Origin: Thalassobaculum_A sp040219215
GTDB lineage: Bacteria; Pseudomonadota; Alphaproteobacteria; Thalassobaculales; Thalassobaculaceae
Reading direction: 5' to 3'
DNA length: 64,000 nucleotides
Assembly: GCF_040219215.1 (NCBI RefSeq)
Contig: NZ_JAVJSX010000044.1
Coordinates: 186,001 to 250,000, forward strand
Of this stretch, positions 33,769 through 42,338 are shown piece by piece. Under the pieces are notes generated by a model, which was not told where the DNA came from, did no database searches, and worked only from the letters and a program-made list of their open reading frames with translations. Numbering within the stretch: the first letter of the stretch is position 1; each line of letters opens with the position of its first letter. Position numbers and translations under genes: made by a program.

Positions 33769-35999
33769 CTACGACATCTGTGGAAGATCCGCCGCCGATC
33801 CACGACACGTGGCTGGCCGACGCGCTGAGCCAGCGCTATCTCGCCTATGCGCTGTCGACCATCATGTCGCGGTCGCTGCCGGATGTTCGTGACGGCCTGA
33901 AGCCGGTGCATCGGCGGTTGCTGTTCGCCATGCGCCAGCTTCGCCTCGATCCCGGCTCCGGTTTCAAGAAGTCGGCGCGCGTGGTCGGCGACGTGATGGG
34001 CAAGTTCCATCCGCACGGCGACTCGTCGATCTACGACGCCCTGGTTCGATTGGCGCAGGATTTTGCGGTTCGTTACCCGTTGGTCGACGGGCAGGGCAAT
34101 TTCGGCAACGTCGACGGCGATAACGCCGCGGCCATGCGCTACACCGAGGCGCGGCTCACCGAGATCGCGGCCTTGCTGCTCGACGGCATCGACGAGGACA
34201 CCGTCGATTTCCGCCAGACCTACGACGGCGAAGGCGAGGAGCCGGTTGTCCTGCCGGCCGCTTTCCCGAATCTGCTGGCCAACGGTGCCCAAGGCATTGC
34301 AGTGGGCATGGCGACGTCGATTCCGCCGCACAACGTCGATGAGCTGTGCGCCGCGCTGCAGCACCTGATCAAGCATCCCGAGGCGCGCGACGAGACATTG
34401 GTCGACCTCGTCCCGGGCCCGGACCTGCCGACCGGCGGGGTGTTGGTCGAGTCGCGCGAGTCGGTTCTGGAAGCCTATCGCACCGGCAGGGGCAGTTTCC
34501 GGGTTCGGGCGAAGTGGGAGGTCGAGCCGCTCAAGAACGGCACCTGGCAGATCGTCGTCACCGAGATTCCGTATCAGGTCCAGAAGTCGCGTCTGGTCGA
34601 ACGGATGGCCGAGCTGTTGCAGAACCGCAAGCTGACGCTGCTCGACGACATTCGCGACGAGTCGGCGATGGACATCCGGCTGGTTCTTGAGCCGAAGAGC
34701 CGCAACGTCGACCCCGACGTCCTGATGGAGAGCCTGTTCCGGCAGACTGACCTGGAAAGCCGGATCTCGCTCAACCTGAACGTTCTCGACAAGGACAACG
34801 TCCCGCGGGTGATGAATCTGCGCGAGGCGTTGCAGGCATTCCTCGACCATCGCCAGGACGTGCTCGTCCGTCGCACCAGGCACCGCCTGGAGAAGATCGC
34901 CCATCGGCTCGAAGTCTTGGGCGGTTACCTGATCGCCTACCTGAATCTTGACGAGATCATCCGCATCATCCGCGAGGAGGACGAGCCGAAGGCCGTGATG
35001 ATGCGGACCTTCGAGCTGTCGGACGTGCAGGCCGAAGCGATCCTCAACATGCGGCTGCGGGCGCTTCGCCGCCTGGAGGAAATCGAGATCCGCAAGGAAT
35101 TCGAGAACCTGTCGGCCGAGCGCGACGATCTGAACGCGTTGCTCGGTGACGAGGAGCGGCAGTGGCGGGTCGTGAGTGATCAACTCGGCGAGATTCGCCG
35201 GGGCTTCGGCAAGGCAACGGAGATCGGCCGGCGCCGCACGGTGATCGGATCGACTCCGAACCCCGTCATCGTGCCGACCGAGGCCCTGGTCGAGCGCGAG
35301 CCGATCACGGTGATCTGTTCGGAGAAGGGCTGGATACGGGCGCTAAAAGGGCACATCGGGCTCGACCAGGAGGTCAAGTACAAGGAAGGCGACGGCGAGC
35401 GGTTCCGACTGCACGCCGAAACCACCGACAAGATCCTGGTGTTTGCGACCGACGGGCGGTTCTACACCATCGGCGGCGACAAGCTGCCGTCAGGCCGAGG
35501 ACACGGCGAACCGCTCCGCCTGATGATCGACCTGGCCAATGACGAGGACGTGGTGGCGATCCGGCCCTACCGGACCGGTGACCGCTTGCTGGTAGCTTCC
35601 AGCGAAGGCCGTGGCTTCGTGGTGCCGGTGGACGATGTGGTTGCCCAAACCCGTGCCGGAAAGCAGGTGCTGGTGGTCGACAGCGGCGCCAGGGCGAACA
35701 TTTGCGTCACGGTGGCCGGCGATACGGTTGCGGTTGTCGGAACCAACCGAAAGCTGCTGGTGTTCGATGCCGCGGACATTCCGGAAATGGTGCGCGGCAA
35801 GGGCGTCATCCTGCAGAAGTACAAGCCGGGCGGCCATCTTGCGGATGCTGTGGTGTTCAACGCGGCAGACGGGTTGTCGTGGGTACTGCAGGGAGGTCGT
35901 CGCCGCACCGAGTCCGATCTTGGCATCTGGCGGGGTAAGCGGGCTGGCGCGGGGAAGAACCCGCCTACCGGGTTCCCGAGGCCACCTCGGTTTACGTAA
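33765..35999 (+). CDS. parC: DNA topoisomerase IV subunit A
   Basis: A 744-residue subunit that breaks and rejoins DNA to unlink daughter chromosomes. The winged-helix and tower domains are followed by a short beta-pinwheel C-terminal domain. The catalytic tyrosine is Tyr126 (AAMRYTEARL). The quinolone-resistance region reads HPHGDSSIYDALV, with serine at the key position, so no resistance substitution is evident. The C-terminus GKRAGAGKNPPTGFPRPPRF matches the conserved alphaproteobacterial ParC tail. A hairpin with a following TTTA lies inside these last codons. Confidence 0.96.
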   Translation: MTTTSVEDPPPIHDTWLADALSQRYLAYALSTIMSRSLPDVRDGLKPVHRRLLFAMRQLRLDPGSGFKKSARVVGDVMGKFHPHGDSSIYDALVRLAQDFAVRYPLVDGQGNFGNVDGDNAAAMRYTEARLTEIAALLLDGIDEDTVDFRQTYDGEGEEPVVLPAAFPNLLANGAQGIAVGMATSIPPHNVDELCAALQHLIKHPEARDETLVDLVPGPDLPTGGVLVESRESVLEAYRTGRGSFRVRAKWEVEPLKNGTWQIVVTEIPYQVQKSRLVERMAELLQNRKLTLLDDIRDESAMDIRLVLEPKSRNVDPDVLMESLFRQTDLESRISLNLNVLDKDNVPRVMNLREALQAFLDHRQDVLVRRTRHRLEKIAHRLEVLGGYLIAYLNLDEIIRIIREEDEPKAVMMRTFELSDVQAEAILNMRLRALRRLEEIEIRKEFENLSAERDDLNALLGDEERQWRVVSDQLGEIRRGFGKATEIGRRRTVIGSTPNPVIVPTEALVEREPITVICSEKGWIRALKGHIGLDQEVKYKEGDGERFRLHAETTDKILVFATDGRFYTIGGDKLPSGRGHGEPLRLMIDLANDEDVVAIRPYRTGDRLLVASSEGRGFVVPVDDVVAQTRAGKQVLVVDSGARANICVTVAGDTVAVVGTNRKLLVFDAADIPEMVRGKGVILQKYKPGGHLADAVVFNAADGLSWVLQGGRRRTESDLGIWRGKRAGAGKNPPTGFPRPPRFT
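35976..35993 (+). terminator. terminator-like hairpin inside the last codons of parC
   Basis: CCGAGG and CCTCGG flank CCA and run into TTTA. A second imperfect repeat (GGGAAGAACCCG with CGGGTTCCC) precedes it. Both overlap the conserved ParC tail codons, so the end of the gene appears to double as transcript-end structure before the convergent methyltransferase gene. Confidence 0.4.
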
Positions 36000-36005
36000 G
36001 TCCGG

Positions 36006-37016
36006 CTACTGCTTTAACCGCAAGACCTCGGCGATCTGGTCGACCGATCCGGATTTGTGTTCCTGTCCGTCGATCCAATGAGATTTTGACGCAGAAGCCA
36101 CGAACCGGCGGGATTCAGTTTCGTAGACATCCCGGAATGGATAGTCGTCGAGCGCGACTTCGCCGTCGTGGTACGGGGTCAGTCTGTTGACGTGATAGAT
36201 TGATCGAACCCCAAGCTGATGCAATGCGGTACCGTAGAAGGCTAGATTGTCCGCCTGCATGTGCTGGAATGACAAGAAGTTGCAGCACGCGTCGATCGAG
36301 TAGGGAATATCGGCAAGTCGCCAGGGTGGGACAATGGTAATGCGCGCCGTGTCGGGGATCGGCGTGTTGTCCCATGCGAGGTGGACGTCTCCCGGAAACA
36401 CCCTGGTCAGGTAACGAGCCGCAAGCAGCAGATTGAACGGCAGGTCGCAGTAGGTGATGCGTGTGCCAGGGGCGAGTTTCAGCACGTCCCTGACAAAGCG
36501 CCCGTGCCCACCGCCGATCTCCAGAACCGACGATGGTACGCCTTTAAGTGCCGCCCTCATCATGAGCGCTCGTGGCGCAACCCGGATTGTGTGGCTGCTC
36601 ACCAGCAGGGGCTGCCCGTCGATCGTCAAGGTCAGCAGCAGTCCGCCTACGACATTGTCGGCGGTGATCAGCGGCAGCCAGGTTTTGGGAGCCACGCCTG
36701 CGGCGTTGAAGGCGGACCACATTGATCGAAACAGATCGGAAAGCGTCTGCAGGTGCTGGCTGCGCTGCTCGTCCGAGAGTTCAGGCCTGCGGAGAATGGC
36801 GCCTTCGGTCGACGGCATGAGGCCGAAGAAATCGTTTCGGACCTCGAACCCGATACCGCCGAAAATATAGTCGGCAAACCGATCGATAATCTCGGCCGTG
36901 AGCGGGAAACGGCGCTTCTGCCCATCTTCCCGAAACGATCGCCAGCCAAGATCAGCGTTCCGGTCGGCCTCCGCGCAGAGGTCTGAATAGCGATGAATTA
37001 GGTACGCTGAGTCCAT
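36006..37016 (-). CDS. putative sugar O-methyltransferase (SAM-dependent)
   Basis: A 336-residue protein with a Rossmann-like SAM-binding core from about residue 160: motif I is SVLEIGGGHGRFVRDVL, and the acidic end of strand 2 is ITYCDLPFN. The N-terminal 150 residues are family-specific. The overall look matches proteins annotated as putative sugar O-methyltransferases, often found with polysaccharide or glycan genes; the acceptor is unknown. Base composition is visibly less GC-rich than its neighbours and the gene stands alone (7 bases from the convergent parC stop), which hints at transfer. A glycosyltransferase-like gene lies 3.7 kb away. Confidence 0.65.
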   Translation of the reverse strand: MDSAYLIHRYSDLCAEADRNADLGWRSFREDGQKRRFPLTAEIIDRFADYIFGGIGFEVRNDFFGLMPSTEGAILRRPELSDEQRSQHLQTLSDLFRSMWSAFNAAGVAPKTWLPLITADNVVGGLLLTLTIDGQPLLVSSHTIRVAPRALMMRAALKGVPSSVLEIGGGHGRFVRDVLKLAPGTRITYCDLPFNLLLAARYLTRVFPGDVHLAWDNTPIPDTARITIVPPWRLADIPYSIDACCNFLSFQHMQADNLAFYGTALHQLGVRSIYHVNRLTPYHDGEVALDDYPFRDVYETESRRFVASASKSHWIDGQEHKSGSVDQIAEVLRLKQ

Positions 37017-37078
37017 AAACCGTGCCAGGCCTGTCCGTTATCGATCCGTCTGAGGAATCGCGCATCCAATCGCCTCGC

Positions 37079-38659
37079 TCACCCGAACACGATTTTTGGC
37101 AGCCAGGTCGCCAGCGACGGGAACATCGCGAGCATGCCCAGCGCGCCGATCTGGATCAGCACGAACGGGATGATGCCGCGGTAGATGTGCATCGTCGTGA
37201 CCTCCGGCGGCGCCACCCCACGCAGGTAGAACAGGGCAAATCCGAACGGCGGCGTCAGGAATGACGTCTGAAGGTTCATCGCCATCAGCACGCCGAGCCA
37301 GACCGGCGACATCTCCGGGTCGAGCAGGAACAGCGCCGGCGCGACGATTGGAACCACCACGAACACGATCTCGATGAAGTCCAGGAAGAAGCCCAGGACG
37401 AACATCACCAGCATGACCACCAGGATCCCGCCCCAGACACCGCCGGGCAGGGAGTGAAGCATGTCCTTCACGTACTGGTCGCCGCCGAGGCCCTTGAACA
37501 CCAGGCCGAAGAGTGCGGCGCCGATCAGGATGACGAAGACCATCGACGAGACCTTGAGCGTCGCACGGTTGACGTCGACCAGGATGCCTTGCTGATAGGT
37601 GCGGGACAGGCAGACGAGGATACCCCAGATCAGCACGAGGCACGCACCGGCCGCCGCCACCACCGCGACCATGTCCGTAGCCGGGATCACGTCTCTATTG
37701 ATCCGCAGGTCGAACGTCGACGACAGGACGAGCATCAGGACCAGGGACAGGGCCGACAGGTAGATCGGCCAGCCATGGCTTTCATCAAGGCGAATGCCGG
37801 CAAGCATCAGCGAGCCGACGGCGCCAACTGCCGCGGCTTCCGTGGGAGTTGCCACCCCAGCCAGGATCGAGCCGAGCACGGCGACGATCAGGACGATCGG
37901 CGGTACGAACGCGTGGAACACGTTGCCCCAGAACTTGGGATCGTCGGCGTCTTCAAGGTCGACGATCGCCGGGGCAGCCTTCGGACGCACGATCGCGACG
38001 ATCGTCACATAGAGCATATACATGCCGACGAGCATCAGGCCGGGCAACAGCGCGCCGGCGAACAAGTCGCCGACCGAGACGGGTTCGGGAGACCAGTTGC
38101 CGGCTTCCCGCTGGGCATCCGTGTAGGCGTTGGATATCTGGTCACCGAGCAGGACGAGAACGATCGACGGCGGAATGATCTGGCCGAGCGTGCCGGACGC
38201 GCAGATGACGCCGCAGGACAACTCGGTGTTGTACCCGCGCTTCAGCATGGTCGGCAGCGACAGCAGGCCCATGGTGACGACGGTGGCGCCGACGATCCCG
38301 GTAGACGCCGCCAGCAGCGCACCGACCACGCAGACCGCGATACCCAGCCCGCCACGCAGCTTGCCGAACAGCTTGCCCATGGTCTCGAGCAACTCCTCGG
38401 CAACCTTGGAGCGTTCGAGCATGACGCCCATGAACACGAAGAGCGGCACCGCCAGCAGCACGTCGTTGGTCATGGTGCCGAACACGCGCTGCGGGATGAA
38501 GAAGAAGAACGAGGCATCGAAATGGCCGAGGCCCAGAGCCAGCAGGCCGAACAGCAAAGCGCTGCCGCCGAGCGACAGAGCCACCGGAAATCCGCACAGC
38601 AGGACCCCGCATGCACAGACAAACATAATGATCGAGAGGAGGGCCGCTTCGTTATCCAT
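37079..38659 (-). CDS. dctM: TRAP transporter large permease (DctM), long form
   Basis: A 526-residue polytopic membrane protein, the large subunit of a tripartite ATP-independent periplasmic transporter that imports a carboxylate or similar solute with sodium or protons. The DctM core motifs (LGGSALLFG, VGALLAASTGIVGATVVTMG, ICASGTLGQIIPPSIVLVLLGD) are present. It is about 100 residues longer than E. coli-type DctM because of an extra membrane stretch in the middle (about residues 270-350), as in the group labelled mannitol/chloroaromatic transporters. ATG 38659 (GGAG upstream) overlaps the end of dctQ by 8 bases. Confidence 0.92.
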   Translation of the reverse strand: MDNEAALLSIIMFVCACGVLLCGFPVALSLGGSALLFGLLALGLGHFDASFFFFIPQRVFGTMTNDVLLAVPLFVFMGVMLERSKVAEELLETMGKLFGKLRGGLGIAVCVVGALLAASTGIVGATVVTMGLLSLPTMLKRGYNTELSCGVICASGTLGQIIPPSIVLVLLGDQISNAYTDAQREAGNWSPEPVSVGDLFAGALLPGLMLVGMYMLYVTIVAIVRPKAAPAIVDLEDADDPKFWGNVFHAFVPPIVLIVAVLGSILAGVATPTEAAAVGAVGSLMLAGIRLDESHGWPIYLSALSLVLMLVLSSTFDLRINRDVIPATDMVAVVAAAGACLVLIWGILVCLSRTYQQGILVDVNRATLKVSSMVFVILIGAALFGLVFKGLGGDQYVKDMLHSLPGGVWGGILVVMLVMFVLGFFLDFIEIVFVVVPIVAPALFLLDPEMSPVWLGVLMAMNLQTSFLTPPFGFALFYLRGVAPPEVTTMHIYRGIIPFVLIQIGALGMLAMFPSLATWLPKIVFG

Positions 38660-39200
38660 GGGGCACACTCCGGTCGTCGTGATGCGCGATCGGCGTTCCG
38701 CCCATCACGGTAATCAGGCTGCGGATGAACAGCGACACGCCTTGCAGTCCCAGCAGAACGCAGAACACAAGGATGATTGATTTCAGCAGGTAGACCGCCG
38801 GGATGCCGCTGGTCTCCACCGAGCCTTCCATGCTGGCCCAGGCCTGTACGACATAGGGATAGGAGGCGATGAAGATCAGGATGATGACCGGGAACAGCAG
38901 CAGCAGTGAGCCGAACAGATCGACAAGCGCTTTGGTGCGGTCTTTGGCATCACGGTAGAAAATATCGACACGGACGTGTCCGTCGTGCAGCAGGGTGTAG
39001 CCTGCGCCGATCATGAAGAGGATGCCGTGCATGTAGGTAACCGACTCCTGCATCATGATGGAGCCGATACCGAAGACATACCGCATGACCACCACGATGA
39101 ACTGGACGACGACCATCGTGATCGCGATCCAAGCGGTCGCTCGTCCTATGCAGTCGTTCATCCGGTCCACTGCGGCGGCGACTTTGCCGAGTTCGTGCAC
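38652..39200 (-). CDS. dctQ: TRAP transporter small permease (DctQ)
   Basis: A 182-residue membrane protein with four predicted helices (about residues 20-40, 52-72, 92-112 and 140-165) and the QESVTYMHGILFMIGAGYTLLHDGHVRVDIFY region typical of DctQ. It forms the membrane complex with DctM. The GTG start at 39200 has AAGGGG upstream. The gene follows dctP on the same strand after a 175-base gap holding three hairpins, and overlaps dctM. Confidence 0.9.
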   Translation of the reverse strand: MHELGKVAAAVDRMNDCIGRATAWIAITMVVVQFIVVVMRYVFGIGSIMMQESVTYMHGILFMIGAGYTLLHDGHVRVDIFYRDAKDRTKALVDLFGSLLLLFPVIILIFIASYPYVVQAWASMEGSVETSGIPAVYLLKSIILVFCVLLGLQGVSLFIRSLITVMGGTPIAHHDDRSVPHG

Positions 39201-39224
39201 GAGACACCCCTTTCACGACCAGTG

Positions 39225-39243
39225 ACCGACCCTACAGGTCGGT
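39225..39243 (-). repeat. hairpin 1 in the dctP-dctQ gap, nearest dctQ
   Basis: ACCGACC and GGTCGGT flank CTACA, 24 bases upstream of the dctQ start. It is the third hairpin met by polymerase after dctP. It could limit dctQ translation or stabilise the processed dctP message. Confidence 0.4.
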
Positions 39244-39308
39244 ATCTTGCCGGGCCTTATAGCGCAAACCGTCCGGTCCGGCGCTTTCAATCCGTCAGCC
39301 AGAATGAC

Positions 39309-39338
39309 GGGACCCCGCGGCTGATGTCGCGGGGTCCC
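39309..39338 (-). terminator. hairpin 2 in the dctP-dctQ gap, 11-base-pair stem
   Basis: A perfect stem of GGGACCCCGCG and CGCGGGGTCCC has an 8-base loop. It is very stable but is not followed by a U-tract on the minus strand. It is likely a partial terminator or a 3'-end stabiliser that makes the binding protein more abundant than the permeases. Confidence 0.5.
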
Positions 39339-39349
39339 GATCTAAGCGT

Positions 39350-39370
39350 ACAGGGCGGCAGCCGCCCTGT
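39350..39370 (-). repeat. hairpin 3 in the dctP-dctQ gap, nearest dctP
   Basis: ACAGGGCGGC and GCCGCCCTGT flank a single base, five bases after the dctP stop. As RNA, the central bases would form the loop. It is in tandem with the 11-base-pair hairpin and lies outside any coding region. Confidence 0.45.
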
Positions 39371-39375
39371 CGGGA

Positions 39376-40464
39376 TCAGCCGTACTTGAAGTTCAGACGG
39401 CGGGCCGCGAAGTAGGACTCTTCCGCCAGCTTCGACCAGCCGATCGAGTTCTTGCGGCTCGCCAGGAAGCTCTCATAGACCTCCTTGGTCGCGGCATCGC
39501 CCTGGCCGGTTTCGGCCATGACTTCACCGGAGGCCGTGCCGAACGCGTTCAGAACGTCGTCGGAGAACTTCTTGAGCTTCACGCCGTGCTTGGTGAGGAG
39601 CGTCTGGAGCGCATCGCCGTTCTTGGCATTGAACTCGGCGAGCGACCGGTTGGCCTCGGCCATGCAGGCGGTCTGCACGATCGTCTTCTGGGTCGCGGTG
39701 AAGCTTTCCCACACATCGGTGTTGATGCCGAGGCTGTTCGACGTGCCCGGCTCGTGGAAGCCCGGGTAGTAGTAGAACTTGGCGACCTTGTAGAAACCGA
39801 ACGCCAGATCGTTCCACGGGCCCACCCACTCGGTGCCGTCGATGGCACCCGACTGCAGCGCCGGGAAGATTTCGCCGCCGGGAAGATTGACGATGGCAAC
39901 GCCGAGGCGCCGCATAACTTCGCCGCCGAGGCCGGGCATGCGGAACTTGAGGCCCTTGAGGTCCTCAATGGTGTTGATTTCCTTGTTGTACCAGCCGCCC
40001 ATCTGGACACCGGTATTCCCGGACAGGAAGGCCTTGATCTTGAACGGGGCCGCAACCTTGTCCCACACTTCCTGACCGCCGCCCCAGTAGATCCAGGCGT
40101 GCAGTTCGTCGGCGGTCATGCCGTACGGCACCGCGGCGAAGAAGTTGAACGCCTTGCTCTTGCCCTGCCAGTAGTACTCGGCGCCGTGGTACATGTCGGC
40201 AGTGCCGCTCGATACCGCGTCGAAGCTCTGGAACGGTGGAACAAGCTCGCCGGCGGCGAAGAGCTTGATGGTCAGCTGACCGTCGGTCATCGCCGTGATG
40301 TTGTCGGCCAGACGCTGGGCAGCGGTGCCAAGCCCCGGGAAGTTCTTGGGCCAGGTCGTGACGAGCTTGAGCTCGCGCTTGCCCTGCGCGATTGCCGGTG
40401 TGGCAAGCGAAGCAGCGGCGAGGCCGGCTACGCTTGCTCCGGCAAGAAATGAACGACGCTTCAT
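39376..40464 (-). CDS. dctP: TRAP transporter substrate-binding protein (DctP), Tat-exported
   Basis: A 362-residue periplasmic solute-binding protein. The N-terminal MKRRSFLAGASVAGLAAASLATPAIAQ is a twin-arginine-type signal, cleaved near AIA-Q. The mature part shows LKLVTTWPKNFPGLGTAAQRLADNI, the DLKGLKFRMPGLGGEVMRRLGV hinge (an Arg that binds substrate carboxylate in the family) and GTEWVGPWNDLAFGFYKVAKFYYYPG. Relatives bind oxo- or aromatic carboxylates; the ligand here is unknown. ATG 40464 has GGGAGAA upstream; the long N-terminal frame extension is discarded. First gene of dctPQM, with a good promoter about 115 bases upstream. Confidence 0.93.
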   Translation of the reverse strand: MKRRSFLAGASVAGLAAASLATPAIAQGKRELKLVTTWPKNFPGLGTAAQRLADNITAMTDGQLTIKLFAAGELVPPFQSFDAVSSGTADMYHGAEYYWQGKSKAFNFFAAVPYGMTADELHAWIYWGGGQEVWDKVAAPFKIKAFLSGNTGVQMGGWYNKEINTIEDLKGLKFRMPGLGGEVMRRLGVAIVNLPGGEIFPALQSGAIDGTEWVGPWNDLAFGFYKVAKFYYYPGFHEPGTSNSLGINTDVWESFTATQKTIVQTACMAEANRSLAEFNAKNGDALQTLLTKHGVKLKKFSDDVLNAFGTASGEVMAETGQGDAATKEVYESFLASRKNSIGWSKLAEESYFAARRLNFKYG

Positions 40465-40578
40465 GGTGTTCTCCCATCCGTGTTGCCGTCCGGCGCCTTG
40501 GCGCTCGGATTTTCCCCCATTCTGCCATCCGATCAGCGACCGAGCGGCACGTGGCCCTGAACCACGCAGGTTGCGCGG

Positions 40579-40606
40579 ATTATAGTGAAGGGGCTTCGCG
40601 GTGCAA
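40579..40606 (-). promoter_or_regulatory. sigma-70-type promoter for dctPQM
   Basis: On the minus strand, TTGCAC (40606-40601) and a consensus TATAAT (40584-40579) are 16 bases apart. Transcription would start near 40572, leaving a leader of about 108 bases before dctP. This is the best promoter match seen by eye in the window. Confidence 0.6.
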
Positions 40607-40713
40607 CAAGCGACCGGCGGTCGATCACCGTCACCGGAAAGTGCCGGTGTTGAACCCGCGGTGGCGCTCCTACACAGTGCGCCGTCGCCAAACAACCCTG
40701 AGCGGGTAGCGTC

Positions 40714-41586
40714 ATGCGGATCGATCTGTGCTGTGTTGGAAGCCGCTTCAACATGTACCGCAACGCGATTGCGCTGCTCTATCACGGGCTCGTCGGGGCC
40801 GGGCACGACGTCACCGTTTCGCAGAACCAGATCGGGAACGCGGCGCTGACGATCATCGTACCTCCAATGGCGTTCCGAGTTCCTGGCCTGGTCGAGGAAC
40901 TGCGCCGCCGCCGGCAACCCTATGTCGTTCTGGGCATTGAGACGTTCGATGGCTTCTCCCACGGACAGTCGGCCGATGCGGCGGACGACGTCGGCGCGTT
41001 CCGGGCGTTCTTCGAATCGGCAAGTGCCGTGCTGTGCCTGTTCAAGCAGGATGTCGAGCGCTACCGCGCGATCTCACCGCAGCCGCTCTGGCTACGGTAC
41101 GGGGTTCACCCTCAGCTGGAGGAGGTAGCGGATCTACCGGACCGGCCGGTCGACGTGTTCTTCTTCGGTGATGTCGAACCCTATCCGGAACGCCGGCGCA
41201 CCCTTCAGGCGTTGCGCTCGGCCGGTCTGGTGACCGACGTGCTGGACGGTTCGTCCCAGGCGCCGCACGAACTGATCCGCAACGCTCGAATCGCACGCGC
41301 CAAGATCAACCTGAACCTGGCGCATGCCGACCATGTGAGCCCGCAGCGTGTGGTCTACCTTGCCAACAACCGGCTCTGCTGTGTCTCGAACACCGTGCCG
41401 GACGCGGACGGCTATCTCACGGCGGCACACCCGGTCATCTCTACCGATAGGATGGTCGAGGCCTGCAAGGCTATCGTGGCCGACGGAAGCTGGCGGCGGC
41501 TCGGCAATGAGGCGTATGACCGGGTCAGCGGTTGGACGATGGTCGAGACCCTATCGGCCGCGATCGATCAGGCGCTCGTGCGATAG
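40714..41586 (+). CDS. glycosyltransferase-like protein (GT-B, CgeB/group 1-like)
   Basis: A 290-residue soluble protein. The C-terminal half (VDVFFFGDVEPYPERRRTLQAL, then KINLNLAHADHVSPQRVVYLANNRLCCVSN) resembles the donor-binding half of short GT-B proteins of the CgeB/glycosyl-transferase group 1 type. The N-terminal half (RIDLCCVGSRFNMYRNAIALLYHGLVGAGHDV) is compatible with the acceptor half. Donor and acceptor are unknown, and the assignment rests on pattern only. It is divergent from dctP and convergent with bpt. Confidence 0.5.
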   Translation: MRIDLCCVGSRFNMYRNAIALLYHGLVGAGHDVTVSQNQIGNAALTIIVPPMAFRVPGLVEELRRRRQPYVVLGIETFDGFSHGQSADAADDVGAFRAFFESASAVLCLFKQDVERYRAISPQPLWLRYGVHPQLEEVADLPDRPVDVFFFGDVEPYPERRRTLQALRSAGLVTDVLDGSSQAPHELIRNARIARAKINLNLAHADHVSPQRVVYLANNRLCCVSNTVPDADGYLTAAHPVISTDRMVEACKAIVADGSWRRLGNEAYDRVSGWTMVETLSAAIDQALVR

Positions 41587-41593
41587 CCGATCG

Positions 41594-42325
41594 TCAGGCG
41601 GCGTCGCTGTCCAATTCCGTCCAGCCGTCCCCGGACAGGCATTCAACGGGCTGGTAGCTGGTCTTGTAGGCCATCTTGCGACTGCCACCGACCCAGTAAC
41701 CCAGATACACGTATGGCAGTCCCTGCGCTGCCGTGTGGCGTACCAGATCGAGGATCATGAAGCGGCCCAGCGCGCGCTTGTCGGCCCCGGGCTCGAAGAA
41801 GCTGTACACGGCGGACAAGCCGTCATCCTGCCGGTCGATCAGCATGGCGGCCCACAGATTGTCCCGGGCATCGCGATACTCGAGCAAGCCGGTCTCGATC
41901 GGCGAGCGTTCGACCATCGCGGCATAGTCCGGATAGTCCATCAGTGCCATCTCGCCGTCGCCATGACGGCCGACCTGGTAGCGTTCGAACAACTCGAACT
42001 GCTCGCGGGTCGCCTCGTTCGGAACGACCTCGCAACGCAGATCGGCGTTTGCCTTGAGCACCCGGCGGTGTCCACGGGTCCAGCGAAAGTCGGTGGTCCG
42101 CAGGCGGACGGGTACGCAGGCCGAGCAACTGGCGCAGGCCGGGCGGTAGGCGAGGTGCTGGGTGCGCCGGAACCCGGCCTTCGCCAACTGGTCGTGGGCA
42201 TGGCGTCCGCGGCGGGTCGACAGATCGCACACCAGCCGGCGCTCCTGCAGCCCCGGCAGATACGGACACGGCATCGGCAAGGTGTGGAAGAACGTCAGCG
42301 GTGGGGCGAGAGTGGCGTCAAGCAT
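41594..42325 (-). CDS. bpt: aspartate/glutamate leucyl-tRNA-protein transferase
   Basis: A 243-residue aminoacyl-tRNA-protein transferase of the Bpt/Ate1 family, which adds leucine to proteins starting with Asp or Glu and marks them for ClpAP via the N-degron route. The cysteine-rich N-terminal motif is intact (CDLSTRRGRHAHDQLAKAGFRRTQ, then YRPACASCSACVPVR). The catalytic half contains YSFFEPGADKRALGRFMILD and YVYLGYWVGGSRKMAYKTSYQP. ATG 42325 (MLDATLAPPLTFFHTL) is the natural start. It follows the ATP-grasp/alpha-E pair on the same strand, 13 bases after the alpha-E stop. Confidence 0.93.
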   Translation of the reverse strand: MLDATLAPPLTFFHTLPMPCPYLPGLQERRLVCDLSTRRGRHAHDQLAKAGFRRTQHLAYRPACASCSACVPVRLRTTDFRWTRGHRRVLKANADLRCEVVPNEATREQFELFERYQVGRHGDGEMALMDYPDYAAMVERSPIETGLLEYRDARDNLWAAMLIDRQDDGLSAVYSFFEPGADKRALGRFMILDLVRHTAAQGLPYVYLGYWVGGSRKMAYKTSYQPVECLSGDGWTELDSDAA

Positions 42326-42338
42326 GAGTGCCGGCGCC

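Noticed and set aside
34005..34050. Possible quinolone-resistance change in ParC
   Set aside because: The region reads HPHGDSSIYDALV with serine at the key position; Asp in place of Glu further on is common and not a known resistance change on its own.
33504..35183. A 559-codon open frame on the minus strand opposite parC
   Set aside because: It is antisense to ParC with intact catalytic Tyr; no start signal or domain.
40465..40962. Long N-terminal extension of the dctP frame
   Set aside because: It would bury the twin-arginine signal peptide; the ATG at 40464 has a good ribosome site and the promoter lies inside the extension.
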